Of a stretch of 41,220 bases of DNA, positions 25,254 to 34,200 are shown in pieces. Positions within the stretch are counted from its first letter, which is position 1; every line of letters starts with the position of its first letter. Both the position numbers and the translations under genes were made by a program. Below the pieces are notes generated by a model that worked only from the letters and a program-made list of their open reading frames with translations, was not told the origin of the DNA and ran no database searches. This DNA comes from CAYLNM01 sp964385045 (GTDB taxonomy: Bacteria > Planctomycetota > Phycisphaerae > Phycisphaerales > SM1A02). The DNA lies in assembly GCA_964385045.1 (NCBI GenBank), contig CAYLNM010000022.1, positions 1-41,220 of the forward strand, in the 5' to 3' direction.

Positions 25254-27995
25254 TCACCGGAGTGCCGCCTCCGCCGCCCGCACGGCGTCGTAGGCGGCCG
25301 CGAGCCGCTCCATCGCCTCGTCGGCCGACAGGCGTCCCGCCTCCACGGCCCGGAGGAGCTCGCGGGAGCGTCCCTCGAGCCGCTCGGCCGCCTCGCGCCG
25401 GAGGTCGGCCGCCACCTCGCGCTTCGCCTGTTCGAGCATCCACTCGGCGCCGCGGGGCTCCATCTCGCCGCGCTCGACCGCTGCCCGCAGCCGATCGATC
25501 GCCGGCTCGAGGCGACGATCGCGCTCGCGCTCCCACTCCTCGGCGGGATGCTCGCCGCGGCGGTCGTGCTCACCGGCGCGCTCGTGCTCGCGGTCGTGCT
25601 CGCCGTCGTGGTCGCGCCACGCGTGCGGGTCGGCGTGCACCAGCTCGTGCATGCGGGCGGCCCGTTCCTCGAGCTCCCGCACCCGGTCGAGGGCCCGGTC
25701 ACGCGAGAGCACGCCGCGATCCGCCGCGGCCTCGACCTCGGCGATCCGCTCCGCGAGGGCCCGCGCGTGATCGCGCTCGAACTCGGCGAGCACGAGCTCC
25801 GAGGAGTGGATCACCGCGTCGACCACGGCCGCGGAGATCGCGCCGTGGTCCCTCATCTCCCGGATCTGCAGCAGCTGCCGCCGGTGCAGGATCGCGTGTC
25901 GGAGCCGGTCGGCCTCCTCGGGCGTGAGCTCGCCGCGGGCGAGGGCCTCCTCGACGCGCCGGGTCCGGCGCTCGAAGTCCATCCGGAGCTCCTCGAGCAC
26001 GTCGCGGAGCGCACGCGCGTCCCGGTCGGGCCCGCGCGACGTGTCGTGGCCGTGCGCCGCCCCCGGATCTCCGTGCACCAGCTCGTGCATCCGCTCGGCC
26101 CGTGCCTCGGCCGCCCGGATCATGTCGCGGGCCCGCTCCCGGGAGAGCTCGCCCCGGTCGGCGGCGGCCTCGGTGCGGGCGACGAACCGCTCGAGATCGC
26201 GTCGCCGCTCCTCGCGGACCGCCGCGAGCTCGGCCTCGACGTCGCGCACCATCTCGTCGGCGCGATCGGGGGGCAGGGTGCCGTGCTCGAGGTTGTCGTC
26301 GATCCGCTCGAGCTGGAGCATCAGCTTGAGCTCGCGCCACACCGTCTCGAGCTCCTCGGACTCGAGCTCGCCCCGCGCTTCGGCCGCCTGCACGCGCTCG
26401 AAGAGCGCGGCGAAGTGCGGGCGATGGTCCCACGCCTCCCCGCGGTGCTCGTCCCGCCCCCGGTGTCGTCCCCCGCCCTCGCGCGGCGCGTGGTCGCGGG
26501 CCCGGAGCTCGGCGAGCTCGGCCGTGGCCGCCGCGATCATCCGCTCGGCCTCCGCGCGGTCGAGCTCGCCCGTCCGGGCCGACGCGGCGAGCGCCTCGAT
26601 CCGCCCGAGCAGCTCGCGGCGCTCCGCCTCGCGGCGGGCGCGTGCCTCCTCCCGGGCGCGGCGCTCGCGATCGCGGTCGGCGAGCTCGCGCAGGCGCTCC
26701 ATCATCGCCGCGGCGTGCTCCTCGCGGAGCTCGCCCTCGGACACGGCGGCACGCAGCCGCTCGCCGACCGCGTCCACGTCCTGGGCGTGGGAGAGCCCGA
26801 GGGGCAGCGCGACGAGCGCGGTCGCGGCGAGCAGCAGGCGTCGCGGAACGCGGCGACGAGACGACGGTCGGTGTCGGGCGATCATGGAGATTCTCCGTTC
26901 GAGGGCGTCGCCGGCGTTCAGGCCGCTGGCGAGCGCCGGGACGTCGCGTGGTGCCGCCGGCGCCACGTGGGCGAGCAGCTGCACCGTCGAGAGCAGGGAG
27001 CCGGCGTACGCGCGGGGGCGCGGCTCGAGCGTCCGCAGCACCAGGGCGTCGCAGCATGCCTCCTCGTCGAGGCGGAGTCGGCCGCGGACCCACCACGCGA
27101 CCGGGTTCCACCAGCACAGGGCGCACGCGCCGCACTCCAGCCAGCGGACGAGGTGATCGCGTCGGCGGACGTGGGCGAGCTCGTGGGCGAGGATCCAGCG
27201 GAGCCGGGCGCGGCCGGCGGCATCGGGTGCGTGCGCGACCGCGGCGGGCACCACGATCCGCACGCGGCCGCCGGCCCACCACACGAGGGGGCCGAGGCGG
27301 CCGGGACAGACGAGCACCGCCGGCGCGCGGCGCAGGCCGAAGCGGACCGCGAGCTCGTCGGCCAGGCGGCGGACCGGCTCGGCGGCGGGGACCGCGACCG
27401 CGAGGAGCCGGCGGTGGAACCGCACCGTCCGCCGCACCGTCACGCCGAGGACGAGCAGGCTGCCGGCGGCCCAGACGAGGACCGCGAGGGCGGGCCACGG
27501 GGTCGCGCCGGGCCCGGGCCCGGGCGGACTCGCGGCGTCGCGTGCGGGGAGCGCCGGATCGGGCGGCGCGGCGAGCCGGCTCGGCCCGAGGATCCCGTTC
27601 CCCTCGGTCACGGTCCCCGCCCGCGCCGGCCCGGCGACGCCCGCCCCGCTGCCGGGTCCGAACGAAGGGCTCGCCGCGTCGATCGGAGCGTCCGCCGGAG
27701 TGGCGGCCGGTGGTGGCGCTGCCGGGACCGCGGAAGGCACCGCCGTCGCGCCGGATGAAGGAGGCGCCGGCGCCGGGCGGCCCGCGGGAGCCGCGTCGCC
27801 GGCCGCGGCCGCCGGCACCGGAAGGAGCGGCAGCGTGAGCACCGGCGGCACCACGAGCCGCAGCAGGACGAGCACCCAGAGCCCGTGGGCCAGGGCCGGC
27901 CGGCGGCCGGAGCGGTGCACCACCCACGCCAGGCCCGCCAGCGACGCGGCGAGGAGCGCGTTGCTCGCGCCGGCCAGCAGGATCGCCTCGGTCAT
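25254..27995 (-). CDS. M56 (BlaR1-like) membrane metallopeptidase with long repeat-bearing His-rich C-terminus
   Basis: 913 residues from ATG 27995, overlapping the BlaI stop by 4 bp (ATGA). The N-terminal part has hydrophobic segments at about 5-25, 37-60 and 168-188, separated by a Pro/Ala-rich loop of about 100 residues. The M56 zinc site is HELAH (271-275), with the downstream acidic ligand in LDEEACCD (about 310). A fourth segment is at about 387-402. In BlaR1/MecR1 a sensor follows and peptidase activation leads to repressor cleavage. Here residues 405-913 are instead a charged helical region with about ten copies of an [A]xxRGELSxExA motif and a run of His/Asp/Glu (about 787-818, DHDGEHDREHERAGEHD). 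No penicillin-binding sensor is visible, so the signal is unknown. Confidence 0.85.
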   Translation of the reverse strand: MTEAILLAGASNALLAASLAGLAWVVHRSGRRPALAHGLWVLVLLRLVVPPVLTLPLLPVPAAAAGDAAPAGRPAPAPPSSGATAVPSAVPAAPPPAATPADAPIDAASPSFGPGSGAGVAGPARAGTVTEGNGILGPSRLAAPPDPALPARDAASPPGPGPGATPWPALAVLVWAAGSLLVLGVTVRRTVRFHRRLLAVAVPAAEPVRRLADELAVRFGLRRAPAVLVCPGRLGPLVWWAGGRVRIVVPAAVAHAPDAAGRARLRWILAHELAHVRRRDHLVRWLECGACALCWWNPVAWWVRGRLRLDEEACCDALVLRTLEPRPRAYAGSLLSTVQLLAHVAPAAPRDVPALASGLNAGDALERRISMIARHRPSSRRRVPRRLLLAATALVALPLGLSHAQDVDAVGERLRAAVSEGELREEHAAAMMERLRELADRDRERRAREEARARREAERRELLGRIEALAASARTGELDRAEAERMIAAATAELAELRARDHAPREGGGRHRGRDEHRGEAWDHRPHFAALFERVQAAEARGELESEELETVWRELKLMLQLERIDDNLEHGTLPPDRADEMVRDVEAELAAVREERRRDLERFVARTEAAADRGELSRERARDMIRAAEARAERMHELVHGDPGAAHGHDTSRGPDRDARALRDVLEELRMDFERRTRRVEEALARGELTPEEADRLRHAILHRRQLLQIREMRDHGAISAAVVDAVIHSSELVLAEFERDHARALAERIAEVEAAADRGVLSRDRALDRVRELEERAARMHELVHADPHAWRDHDGEHDREHERAGEHDRRGEHPAEEWERERDRRLEPAIDRLRAAVERGEMEPRGAEWMLEQAKREVAADLRREAAERLEGRSRELLRAVEAGRLSADEAMERLAAAYDAVRAAEAALR
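25635..26178 (-). repeat. Internal direct duplication in the M56 C-terminal region
   Basis: Segments at about 25635-25740 and 26073-26178 align at a constant offset of 438 bp (146 codons). They encode EAAADRGxLSRxRAxDxxR followed by ERMHELVHGDP or ARMHELVHADP. The shared block opens with gtgcaccagctcgtgcat in both copies on the plus strand. Confidence 0.8.
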
Positions 27996-28390
27996 CGCTC
28001 CTCCTCCCCGTCGCGTTCCGGCAGCTCGTCGACCAGCGCCCGGAGCCGCGCGAGCTCCTCGGCGTCGATCCGGTCGTGCTCCACGAGATGGGTCAGGAGC
28101 GAGGCGACGGAGCCGCCGGCGAGCCGGGCCGCGAGCGACTCGAGCTGACTCCCGGCGTAGGCCTCGCGGGAGACGAGGGCCGTGAAGAGGTGCACGGGGA
28201 GCGTGCGGTCGCGTCCGACGAATCCCTTCTCCTCCAGCCGCTGCAGGAGCCGCTGCACGGTGCCGTGCTGGGCACGGGGGGCGCCGGCGTAGAGCCGCTC
28301 GCGGATCTGGCGGGCGGTCAGCCGCGGCTCGTCCCAGAGCAGCTCCATGACCGCGAGCTCGGCGTTGGCGAGGGCTGGATGCTCGGGCAT
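27992..28390 (-). CDS. blaI: BlaI/MecI/CopY-family transcriptional repressor
   Basis: 132 residues from ATG 28390, with GAGGA upstream. Winged-helix opening ANAELAVMELLWDEPRLTARQIRERL, recognition part QHGTVQRLLQRLEEKGFVGRD and wing RTLPVHLFTALVSREAY are standard BlaI features. The C-terminal dimerisation helices (SLLTHLVEHDRIDAEELARL) follow. It would repress its own operon and possibly the divergent gene at 28694, and be cleaved or released when the coupled M56 peptidase is activated. No beta-lactamase is nearby, so the symbol denotes the family only. Confidence 0.92.
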   Translation of the reverse strand: MPEHPALANAELAVMELLWDEPRLTARQIRERLYAGAPRAQHGTVQRLLQRLEEKGFVGRDRTLPVHLFTALVSREAYAGSQLESLAARLAGGSVASLLTHLVEHDRIDAEELARLRALVDELPERDGEEER

Positions 28391-28479
28391 GGCCGGCGTC
28401 CTCGGCGGAAGGTGCTCGAGCGGGAGGGCCCGGAGGGCGGATCCGCGTTCCGTGCCCCGGCCGACCCGCGGGGTCGCCC

Positions 28480-28494
28480 ACGACAATTCGTCGT
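28480..28494. promoter_or_regulatory. Predicted BlaI operator, proximal site
   Basis: Perfect half-sites ACGAC...GTCGT around a 5-bp centre (aattc). It lies just downstream of the -10 of the blaI promoter, over the expected transcription start. The half-sites resemble the known BlaI-type box ACTACA..TGTAGT. The second site is centred 21 bp away. Confidence 0.65.
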
Positions 28495-28495
28495 C

Positions 28496-28524
28496 AGTCT
28501 ACGACAGCATGTCGTCGTCGTCAA
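28496..28524 (-). promoter_or_regulatory. Predicted sigma70-type promoter of the blaI-M56 operon
   Basis: On the minus strand TTGACG (28524-28519) and TAGACT (28501-28496) are separated by exactly 17 bp. It is flanked and filled by the two ACGAC/GTCGT palindromes, which supports it. It predicts a leader of about 100 nt before the ATG at 28390. Confidence 0.65.
28501..28515. promoter_or_regulatory. Predicted BlaI operator, distal site
   Basis: ACGACAGCATGTCGT, a 6+3+6 perfect inverted repeat lying in the spacer between -35 and -10 of the minus-strand promoter. Bound repressor here would block RNA polymerase. Confidence 0.65.
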
Positions 28525-28575
28525 TCCGCATCCTGGGCACTTCAGCCGACGAACCCGCCATCGTCCGGGATCGGC

Positions 28576-28592
28576 AGCGTTCGCGCAACGCT
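28576..28592. repeat. Inverted repeat in the blaI / anchor-B divergent region
   Basis: AGCGTT-CGCGC-AACGCT, a perfect 6-bp repeat with a 5-bp centre, about 100 bp before the plus-strand gene at 28694. It could be a protein-binding site or a chance hairpin. The rest of the 303-bp region (28391-28693) outside the operator/promoter cluster shows no gene. Confidence 0.5.
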
Positions 28593-28693
28593 CATCCGGC
28601 CGGCCGCGAGCCGCGGGTCGCGCGTCGGCACAATGATCCGAAGACAGGCCTGGACGCTCCCCGGCCGCACTCCCGACTTCGCGAGGACCCGCC

Positions 28694-31021
28694 GTGCCGA
28701 GTGCCCCCCGATCGTGCCATCGCCGCTCCGCCGGCGCCCGCGCCGCCGCCATCGGCATCCTCGGGCTCGCCCTCGCCCCCGCCCCGGCCGCCGTCGCCCA
28801 CCGCGACGACCCCAAGGTGCTCGACCGCCGACCGCCGGTGGAGGCGCCACCGTGGCGGGCCGGCGTCGAGGGGCGTGCGGGCGTCACGGCCGCGGAGGCC
28901 GCCGGCGGTCCCGAGTTCCCGCGGGCCCACGTGCGGCTCGAGGCCTGGCTACCGCTCGCCGAGCTGTCGCCGACCGCCACCACCGGCGCCGACTGCTGGG
29001 GGTACGTCAGTGGCAGCGGCCGCGAGTACGCGATCATGACCGTCTCCGATGCGGTCGTCTTCGTCGAGGTGACCGACCCGGGGCTGCCGACGATCGTCGC
29101 GAGCTTCGAGCAGCCCTCGAGCATCTGGCACGACGTCAAGACCTTCGGCACCCATGCCTACGCGGTGACCGAGGGCGGCGACGGGATCCGCGTCTTCGAC
29201 CTCGCATCGATCGACGACGGCGTGGTGGACGACCTCGGGCTCGTCCTCGAGGGCGGCATCCCCGAGACGCACAACGTGGCGATCGACCCCGCGTCCGGCC
29301 TCCTCGCCCGCTGCGGCGGCGGCCCCGCCGGCGGGCTCCGGCTGTACGACCTCGCCGACCCGGCGTCGCCCAGCTTCGCCGGCGCCTGGACCCTCCGGTA
29401 CGTCCACGACGCCCAGCTGCGGACGTTCGACGCCGGCCCGTTCGCGGGACGCACCCTCGCGTTCTGCGGCGCCGGCTTCAACGGCGGCTTCGTCGAGCCC
29501 GGCCTCGTCATCCTCGACGTCACCGACCCGGCCGAGGTCGTCGAGGTCGCCGTCCTCGAGTACGCCGGCGCCGTGTACGCGCACCAGCTGTGGCTCGACG
29601 AGGCGGGCGAGCTGCTCTACCTCGGCGACGAGGTCGACGAGCTGCAGCTCGGCGCCCCGACCCTCACCCGCGTGATCGACGTGCGGGACCCGGCCGCCCC
29701 GGTCGAGCTCGGCACCTTCGGCAACGGGCTCGAGTCGGTCGACCACAACCAGTACGTCCGCGGCGACCGCCTCTTCCAGGCCAACTACCGCACCGGACTC
29801 CGCGTCTGGGACCTCTCCGGGAACCGCGCGTCGCCCACCGAGGTCGCGTTCTTCGACACCTTCCCCGAGGGCGACGGCATCGCGTTCAACGGGGCGTGGA
29901 GCGTGTACCCGTATCTGCCCAGCGGCACGCTGATCGTCTCGGACATGGAGCGCGGGCTGTTCCTGCTCCGCGAGGAGCCGGCCGCCCTGCGGATCAGGCC
30001 GGTCGGCACCCCGCCCGGCGACTTCGTGCCGCTCGGCGGCACGAGCCTCGAGGTCGAGGTCGAGGAGCGTGACGGCGCGACCCTCGACCCCGAGTCGGTC
30101 GTGCTCGTCCTCACGGACGAGGCGGGGGCGGACGTCGAGCTCCCGGCCGAGGCTCTCGGGGCCGGACGCTTCCGGGCCGTGCTGCCGGCGGGCACCTGCG
30201 GCGAGGCGATCACGTACCACGTGCGGGCGGCGGCGACGGACGGACGCACCGCGAGCTTCCCGCTCGGCGCGCCCTTCGAGGGCTACCGCCTCCGCGGCAC
30301 CTACGGCAGCGGCCTCGAGCTCGTGCTCGCCGACGACTTCGAGGAGGACCTCGGGTGGACCTACGGCCTGCCGGAGGACACGGCCACGAGCGGCGAGTGG
30401 GAGCGCGGCGAGCCGGACGCGAGCGAGGCCGGCGAGCCGGGCGAGGACAACCCCGGGGGAACCGGCACCTTCGCCGCGATCACCGGCGACGGTCCGGACG
30501 GCGGGCCGTTCGGCTTCGTCTCGGGCGGCTTCACGTCGCTGGTGTCGCCGGTGGTCGACCTCGCGGACGAGGTGGACCCCGCGGCGACCTTCGCGTGGTG
30601 GCTCGTCGGGGCGCCGGGCGCCGCGACGCTGGAGGTCGCGGTCTCGAACGACGGGGGCGCGACGTGGACCGTGGCGACCGTCCTCGAGCCGGGCAGCGGC
30701 GGGTGGCAGACCGGGACGCTCGCCCTCGCGGACATCCTTCCCGTGACGAGCACCATGCGTCTCCGCTTCCGCTGCGATGCCCTCGCCTTCGCCGAGGCGG
30801 CGGTGGACGACGTCGTCCTCGCCGGCGTGGCGTGCGGATCGCCGTGTCCCGCGGACCTCGACGGCTCGGGCGCGGTCGGCCTCGACGACCTGCTCGCGGT
30901 GCTGTCCACCTTCGGGCCCTGCGGCGGCCCCCCCTGTCCGGCGGACCTCGACGGCAGCGGGGCCGTGGACTTCGACGACCTCGTCGCGGTGCTCGCGGCG
31001 TGGGGCGACTGCGTGGGCTGA
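28694..31021 (+). CDS. Secreted choice-of-anchor B family protein with two dockerin-like repeats
   Basis: 775 residues from GTG 28694, with GAGGA at 28683-28687. A signal peptide ends near the AVAHRDD site (about residue 36). Residues 80-440 are a beta-propeller of LVIVD-like repeats, with DCWGYVSGSGREYAIM, HDVKTFGTHAYAVTEGG and ETHNVAIDPASG, the pattern of choice-of-anchor B proteins. An Ig-like stretch follows. A jelly-roll-type domain starts at LVLADDFEEDLGWTYG (about 540) and reaches AAVDDVVLAG. The C-terminus has two EF-hand/dockerin-like units, each starting CPADLDGSGAV, at about 716-775. Probably a surface or secreted protein; ligand unknown. It shares its upstream region with the BlaI operators, so it may be in the same regulon. 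Confidence 0.88.
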   Translation: MPSAPRSCHRRSAGARAAAIGILGLALAPAPAAVAHRDDPKVLDRRPPVEAPPWRAGVEGRAGVTAAEAAGGPEFPRAHVRLEAWLPLAELSPTATTGADCWGYVSGSGREYAIMTVSDAVVFVEVTDPGLPTIVASFEQPSSIWHDVKTFGTHAYAVTEGGDGIRVFDLASIDDGVVDDLGLVLEGGIPETHNVAIDPASGLLARCGGGPAGGLRLYDLADPASPSFAGAWTLRYVHDAQLRTFDAGPFAGRTLAFCGAGFNGGFVEPGLVILDVTDPAEVVEVAVLEYAGAVYAHQLWLDEAGELLYLGDEVDELQLGAPTLTRVIDVRDPAAPVELGTFGNGLESVDHNQYVRGDRLFQANYRTGLRVWDLSGNRASPTEVAFFDTFPEGDGIAFNGAWSVYPYLPSGTLIVSDMERGLFLLREEPAALRIRPVGTPPGDFVPLGGTSLEVEVEERDGATLDPESVVLVLTDEAGADVELPAEALGAGRFRAVLPAGTCGEAITYHVRAAATDGRTASFPLGAPFEGYRLRGTYGSGLELVLADDFEEDLGWTYGLPEDTATSGEWERGEPDASEAGEPGEDNPGGTGTFAAITGDGPDGGPFGFVSGGFTSLVSPVVDLADEVDPAATFAWWLVGAPGAATLEVAVSNDGGATWTVATVLEPGSGGWQTGTLALADILPVTSTMRLRFRCDALAFAEAAVDDVVLAGVACGSPCPADLDGSGAVGLDDLLAVLSTFGPCGGPPCPADLDGSGAVDFDDLVAVLAAWGDCVG

Positions 31022-31236
31022 GCCCGCCGGCCGGGGCCGGACCCGCACACGGGAACGCGGACGCGCCCGCGTACCCGCTCGCGCTCGCCCGCCCCCCGTG
31101 CGTCGCCGGATCGGCGCGACGACCGCAGGCGTGCCCGCGCGGGCACTCGGCCGCGGCTCGTGCGTCGCCCGCGTGGGTTCAGCGCAGGATGGCCGGGGTG
31201 TCGCCGCGACGCGGCCGCCTCGTCCCCCGCCGCGGC

Positions 31237-34200
31237 TCAGTACACGATCGTCGACGCGGGGAAGCGGACCGCGAGCTCCCGCTCGGCCTCGTGGGCCCAG
31301 CGGTCCCAGCCCAGCTCCCGGAGCAGCTCGATCCGCGTCTCGTGATGGGCCCGTCCGCGCGGCTCGCGCTCGACGGCCTCGTGGACGAGCTCGAGCGCCG
31401 CGCCGTGACGGCCCTGCAGTCGGGCCACGCCGAGCCGCAGCTCGTGATCGACGGCGTCGCTCGACGCCGCCCAGCGCTCGAGGCGATCGATCGCGGCGTC
31501 GACCGCGTCTGCCTCCTCGGACCCCGGCTCGGCGTCCGCCAGCTGCGCGAGGTGCAGGCGGGCGATCGCCTCGTGCTCCAGCGCGAGCACCAGATCGGCC
31601 CGCGTTCCGGCGACGTCGAGCGGCTCCGCCTCCTCCCCGGCCGCCTGCTCGTCCTCGGCCGGCGGGATCGCGATCGCCGCCGCGAGCTCCCGGCGGTCGA
31701 TCGTGGCCGCGAGGTCCTCGGCGGCCGCGAGCACCGCCTCCCAGGCGGCCACCGCCTCGACGCCGTCGTCGTGGTCCGCGGCCAGCGCCGCCCGCCGCTC
31801 GAGGATCGCCCGCCGCAGCGGCCGGTGGTCGGGATGGGCCTCGAGCAGCTCGCTCGCGTGCCGGTCGAGGTCCGCGCCGGCGCGGTGGTGCAGGCTCGCG
31901 ATGCGGGCGTCGCGGATCGACTCCTCGAGGGCCGCGTCGGCGTCCTCCGCCGACATCGCGTCGCCGCCGGTCGCCCCCCCGCTCCCGCCGCCGCCTCCGC
32001 TCCCGGACGGGGCCGCGGCCACGGTGCGGGCGGGCACGGTGGCCATCAGGTCCCAGCCGCCGGGACGGCGGCCGCTGCCGCCGGGCACGCCGCCCGCGTC
32101 GCCGAAGCCGATCGTGCCCACCAGCAGGTCGCCCGGGCGGGCCGCCTTCGGCCAGTCGTCGAGGGCCGGCAGGCCGAGGTAGACGCGCGTGGACGAGCCG
32201 CCCTCGAGTCGCGTGGAGGCCGAGCCGCCCGAGCCGCGGCCCGGTCCGGCCGGATCGCCGCTCACCCGCACGCGGATCGGCGAGCCGAGACGCAGGTCCA
32301 CCTGGATCGGCAGGTCGGCCGCGTCCTCGAGCACCGAGCGGTCGACCGCGACCTGGTGCACGTGCAGCTCGTAGGTGCCGGCGTCCATCGGGATCGGATC
32401 GTCGTCCCACGCACTGCGCGAGATCACGCGGCGCCCGGTGTCGGCCTCGTGCACGTGGACGATCTGCGAGAAGAGCTCCTCGTTCACGCCGTCCATGAAC
32501 CGCGTCGCCGGCAGCACCGACACGCGGGCGTCGTCCTCGAGCACCAGCCGGTGCTTCGTCACGAGCTCGTGGGCCAGACGGTCGTCGGGCAGTCGGTCGC
32601 GGACCGGGCTCATCGGCCGCACGTCCGAGGACATCGCCGGCAGCGTGCGCCGCACCCGGGTGAACGAGCCGGACGGCGCGATCGGGTGGTCGCCGAGCCG
32701 GGCGTGGACGTCGACCGGCGTCAGCCGCCGGGCGCCGTCGAGGACGATCGGCCGCGTCTCGGGCACGAGCCCGCGGAAGGTGACCGTCATCTCCAGCTCG
32801 CTCTCGCCGAGGCTCGACCAGAACTGGGCGATCGCCAGCTCCATGGTGCTCCCCGGCACGACCGCGACCGAGCCCTGCCAGCGGTCCGCGGCGTCGATGG
32901 TGGCCCGCGTGTCGAGGTGGTGGCTCGTGAAGGAGCGGTCCTCGCGGAGCTGCATGGACTGGATCCAGTACCGCCGGGACTCGTCGGCCTCGTCGGTCCG
33001 CCGCAGCTCCACGTCGGCCCACGTCGCCTCGGCCGGCACGTCGACGAAGGTCCGCGTGATGGCGCCGGGCCCGAACTCGAGCGTCCGCTCCATCCGCGGA
33101 TCCTCGCCGGGCTCGGCGTCCACGGACTCGCCGCGGATCACCGTCACCGGGATCCGCACCACCGGACCGCGGTCGCGGCCGCGGGCGTCGTGGACGTCGA
33201 CGGTGGCGAAGTGCACGCCCGGGTCGAGATCGGTCGGGTCCACGCGGACCTCGAACGACCGGCCGCCGTGCAGGAGGTGGAGCGTCGGGGCGACGTCCAC
33301 CCACCGCTCGCTCGCCTCGAGCTCGAGGTCCATCGCGAAGTCGACCCGCCGCTGGTGGTCCTCGTCCTCGTGCATGACGGGCGAGAGGCGGACCCGCGTG
33401 ACGTGCGGCCCGTCGGTCTCGTGCGGCTCGCGGAGGTGGATGCCGCGTCCGCCGTCGACGGAGACCTCGTAGCGCACCCCGGCGTCCGGTGCGTCCGCGT
33501 GCTCGCGCAGCCACTCCCACGCGGCGTCCACCTGCAGCATGCCGGCCCCCTGCCCGAAGACGCTCGTGGTGTCGAGCCGGCGGGCGGTGCGGGTGATCGC
33601 CCGCTTGATCGCGTGCGGGTCCACCTCCATGTCGCCCGCCTTCAGGGCCGAGACCAGCAGCGCCAGCCCACCCGCGGTGGACGGGGCGCTCATCGACGTG
33701 CCGTTCATCAGGGTCGCCCGCCGCAGCTGCCAGTTCGGCACCGGGGCGATCGCGCCGCCGGGGGCGGTGATGTCGACGCCGAGGGCGCCGTCGGCCACCG
33801 GACCGCGGCTCGACCAGGTGTAGGCGAGCTCCTCGTGCGGCTCGCGCACCGAGTAGAGCTGCTCCATCATGCCCGGATCGATCGCGGCCCCGACGCCGAT
33901 GAGGGCGGAGCTGGTGCCGCCGGGGGAGCCCACCGTCGACAGCGCCGGGCCGTCGTTGCCGGCCGAGGCGACGAACAGCACGCCGTGGCGGTTGACGAGC
34001 TCGCTCAGCAGGTCGACCTGCAGCCCGTCGTCGGGGAAGCCGCTCGGGCCGCCGTAGGACATGTTCACGATGTCGACGCCGTGCTCGAGCAGCGCGATCA
34101 TGCCCCGCATCTCGCCGGTGCCGGTGGACGAGGAGCCGAGACGGTGGTCGCCGATCTTCACCGAGACGATCCGGGCCCCGGGGGCGATGCCGTCGAGGTG

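Noticed and set aside
27992..28390. Beta-lactam resistance locus
   Set aside because: The BlaI and M56 genes are present, but there is no beta-lactamase or penicillin-binding sensor domain in the window.
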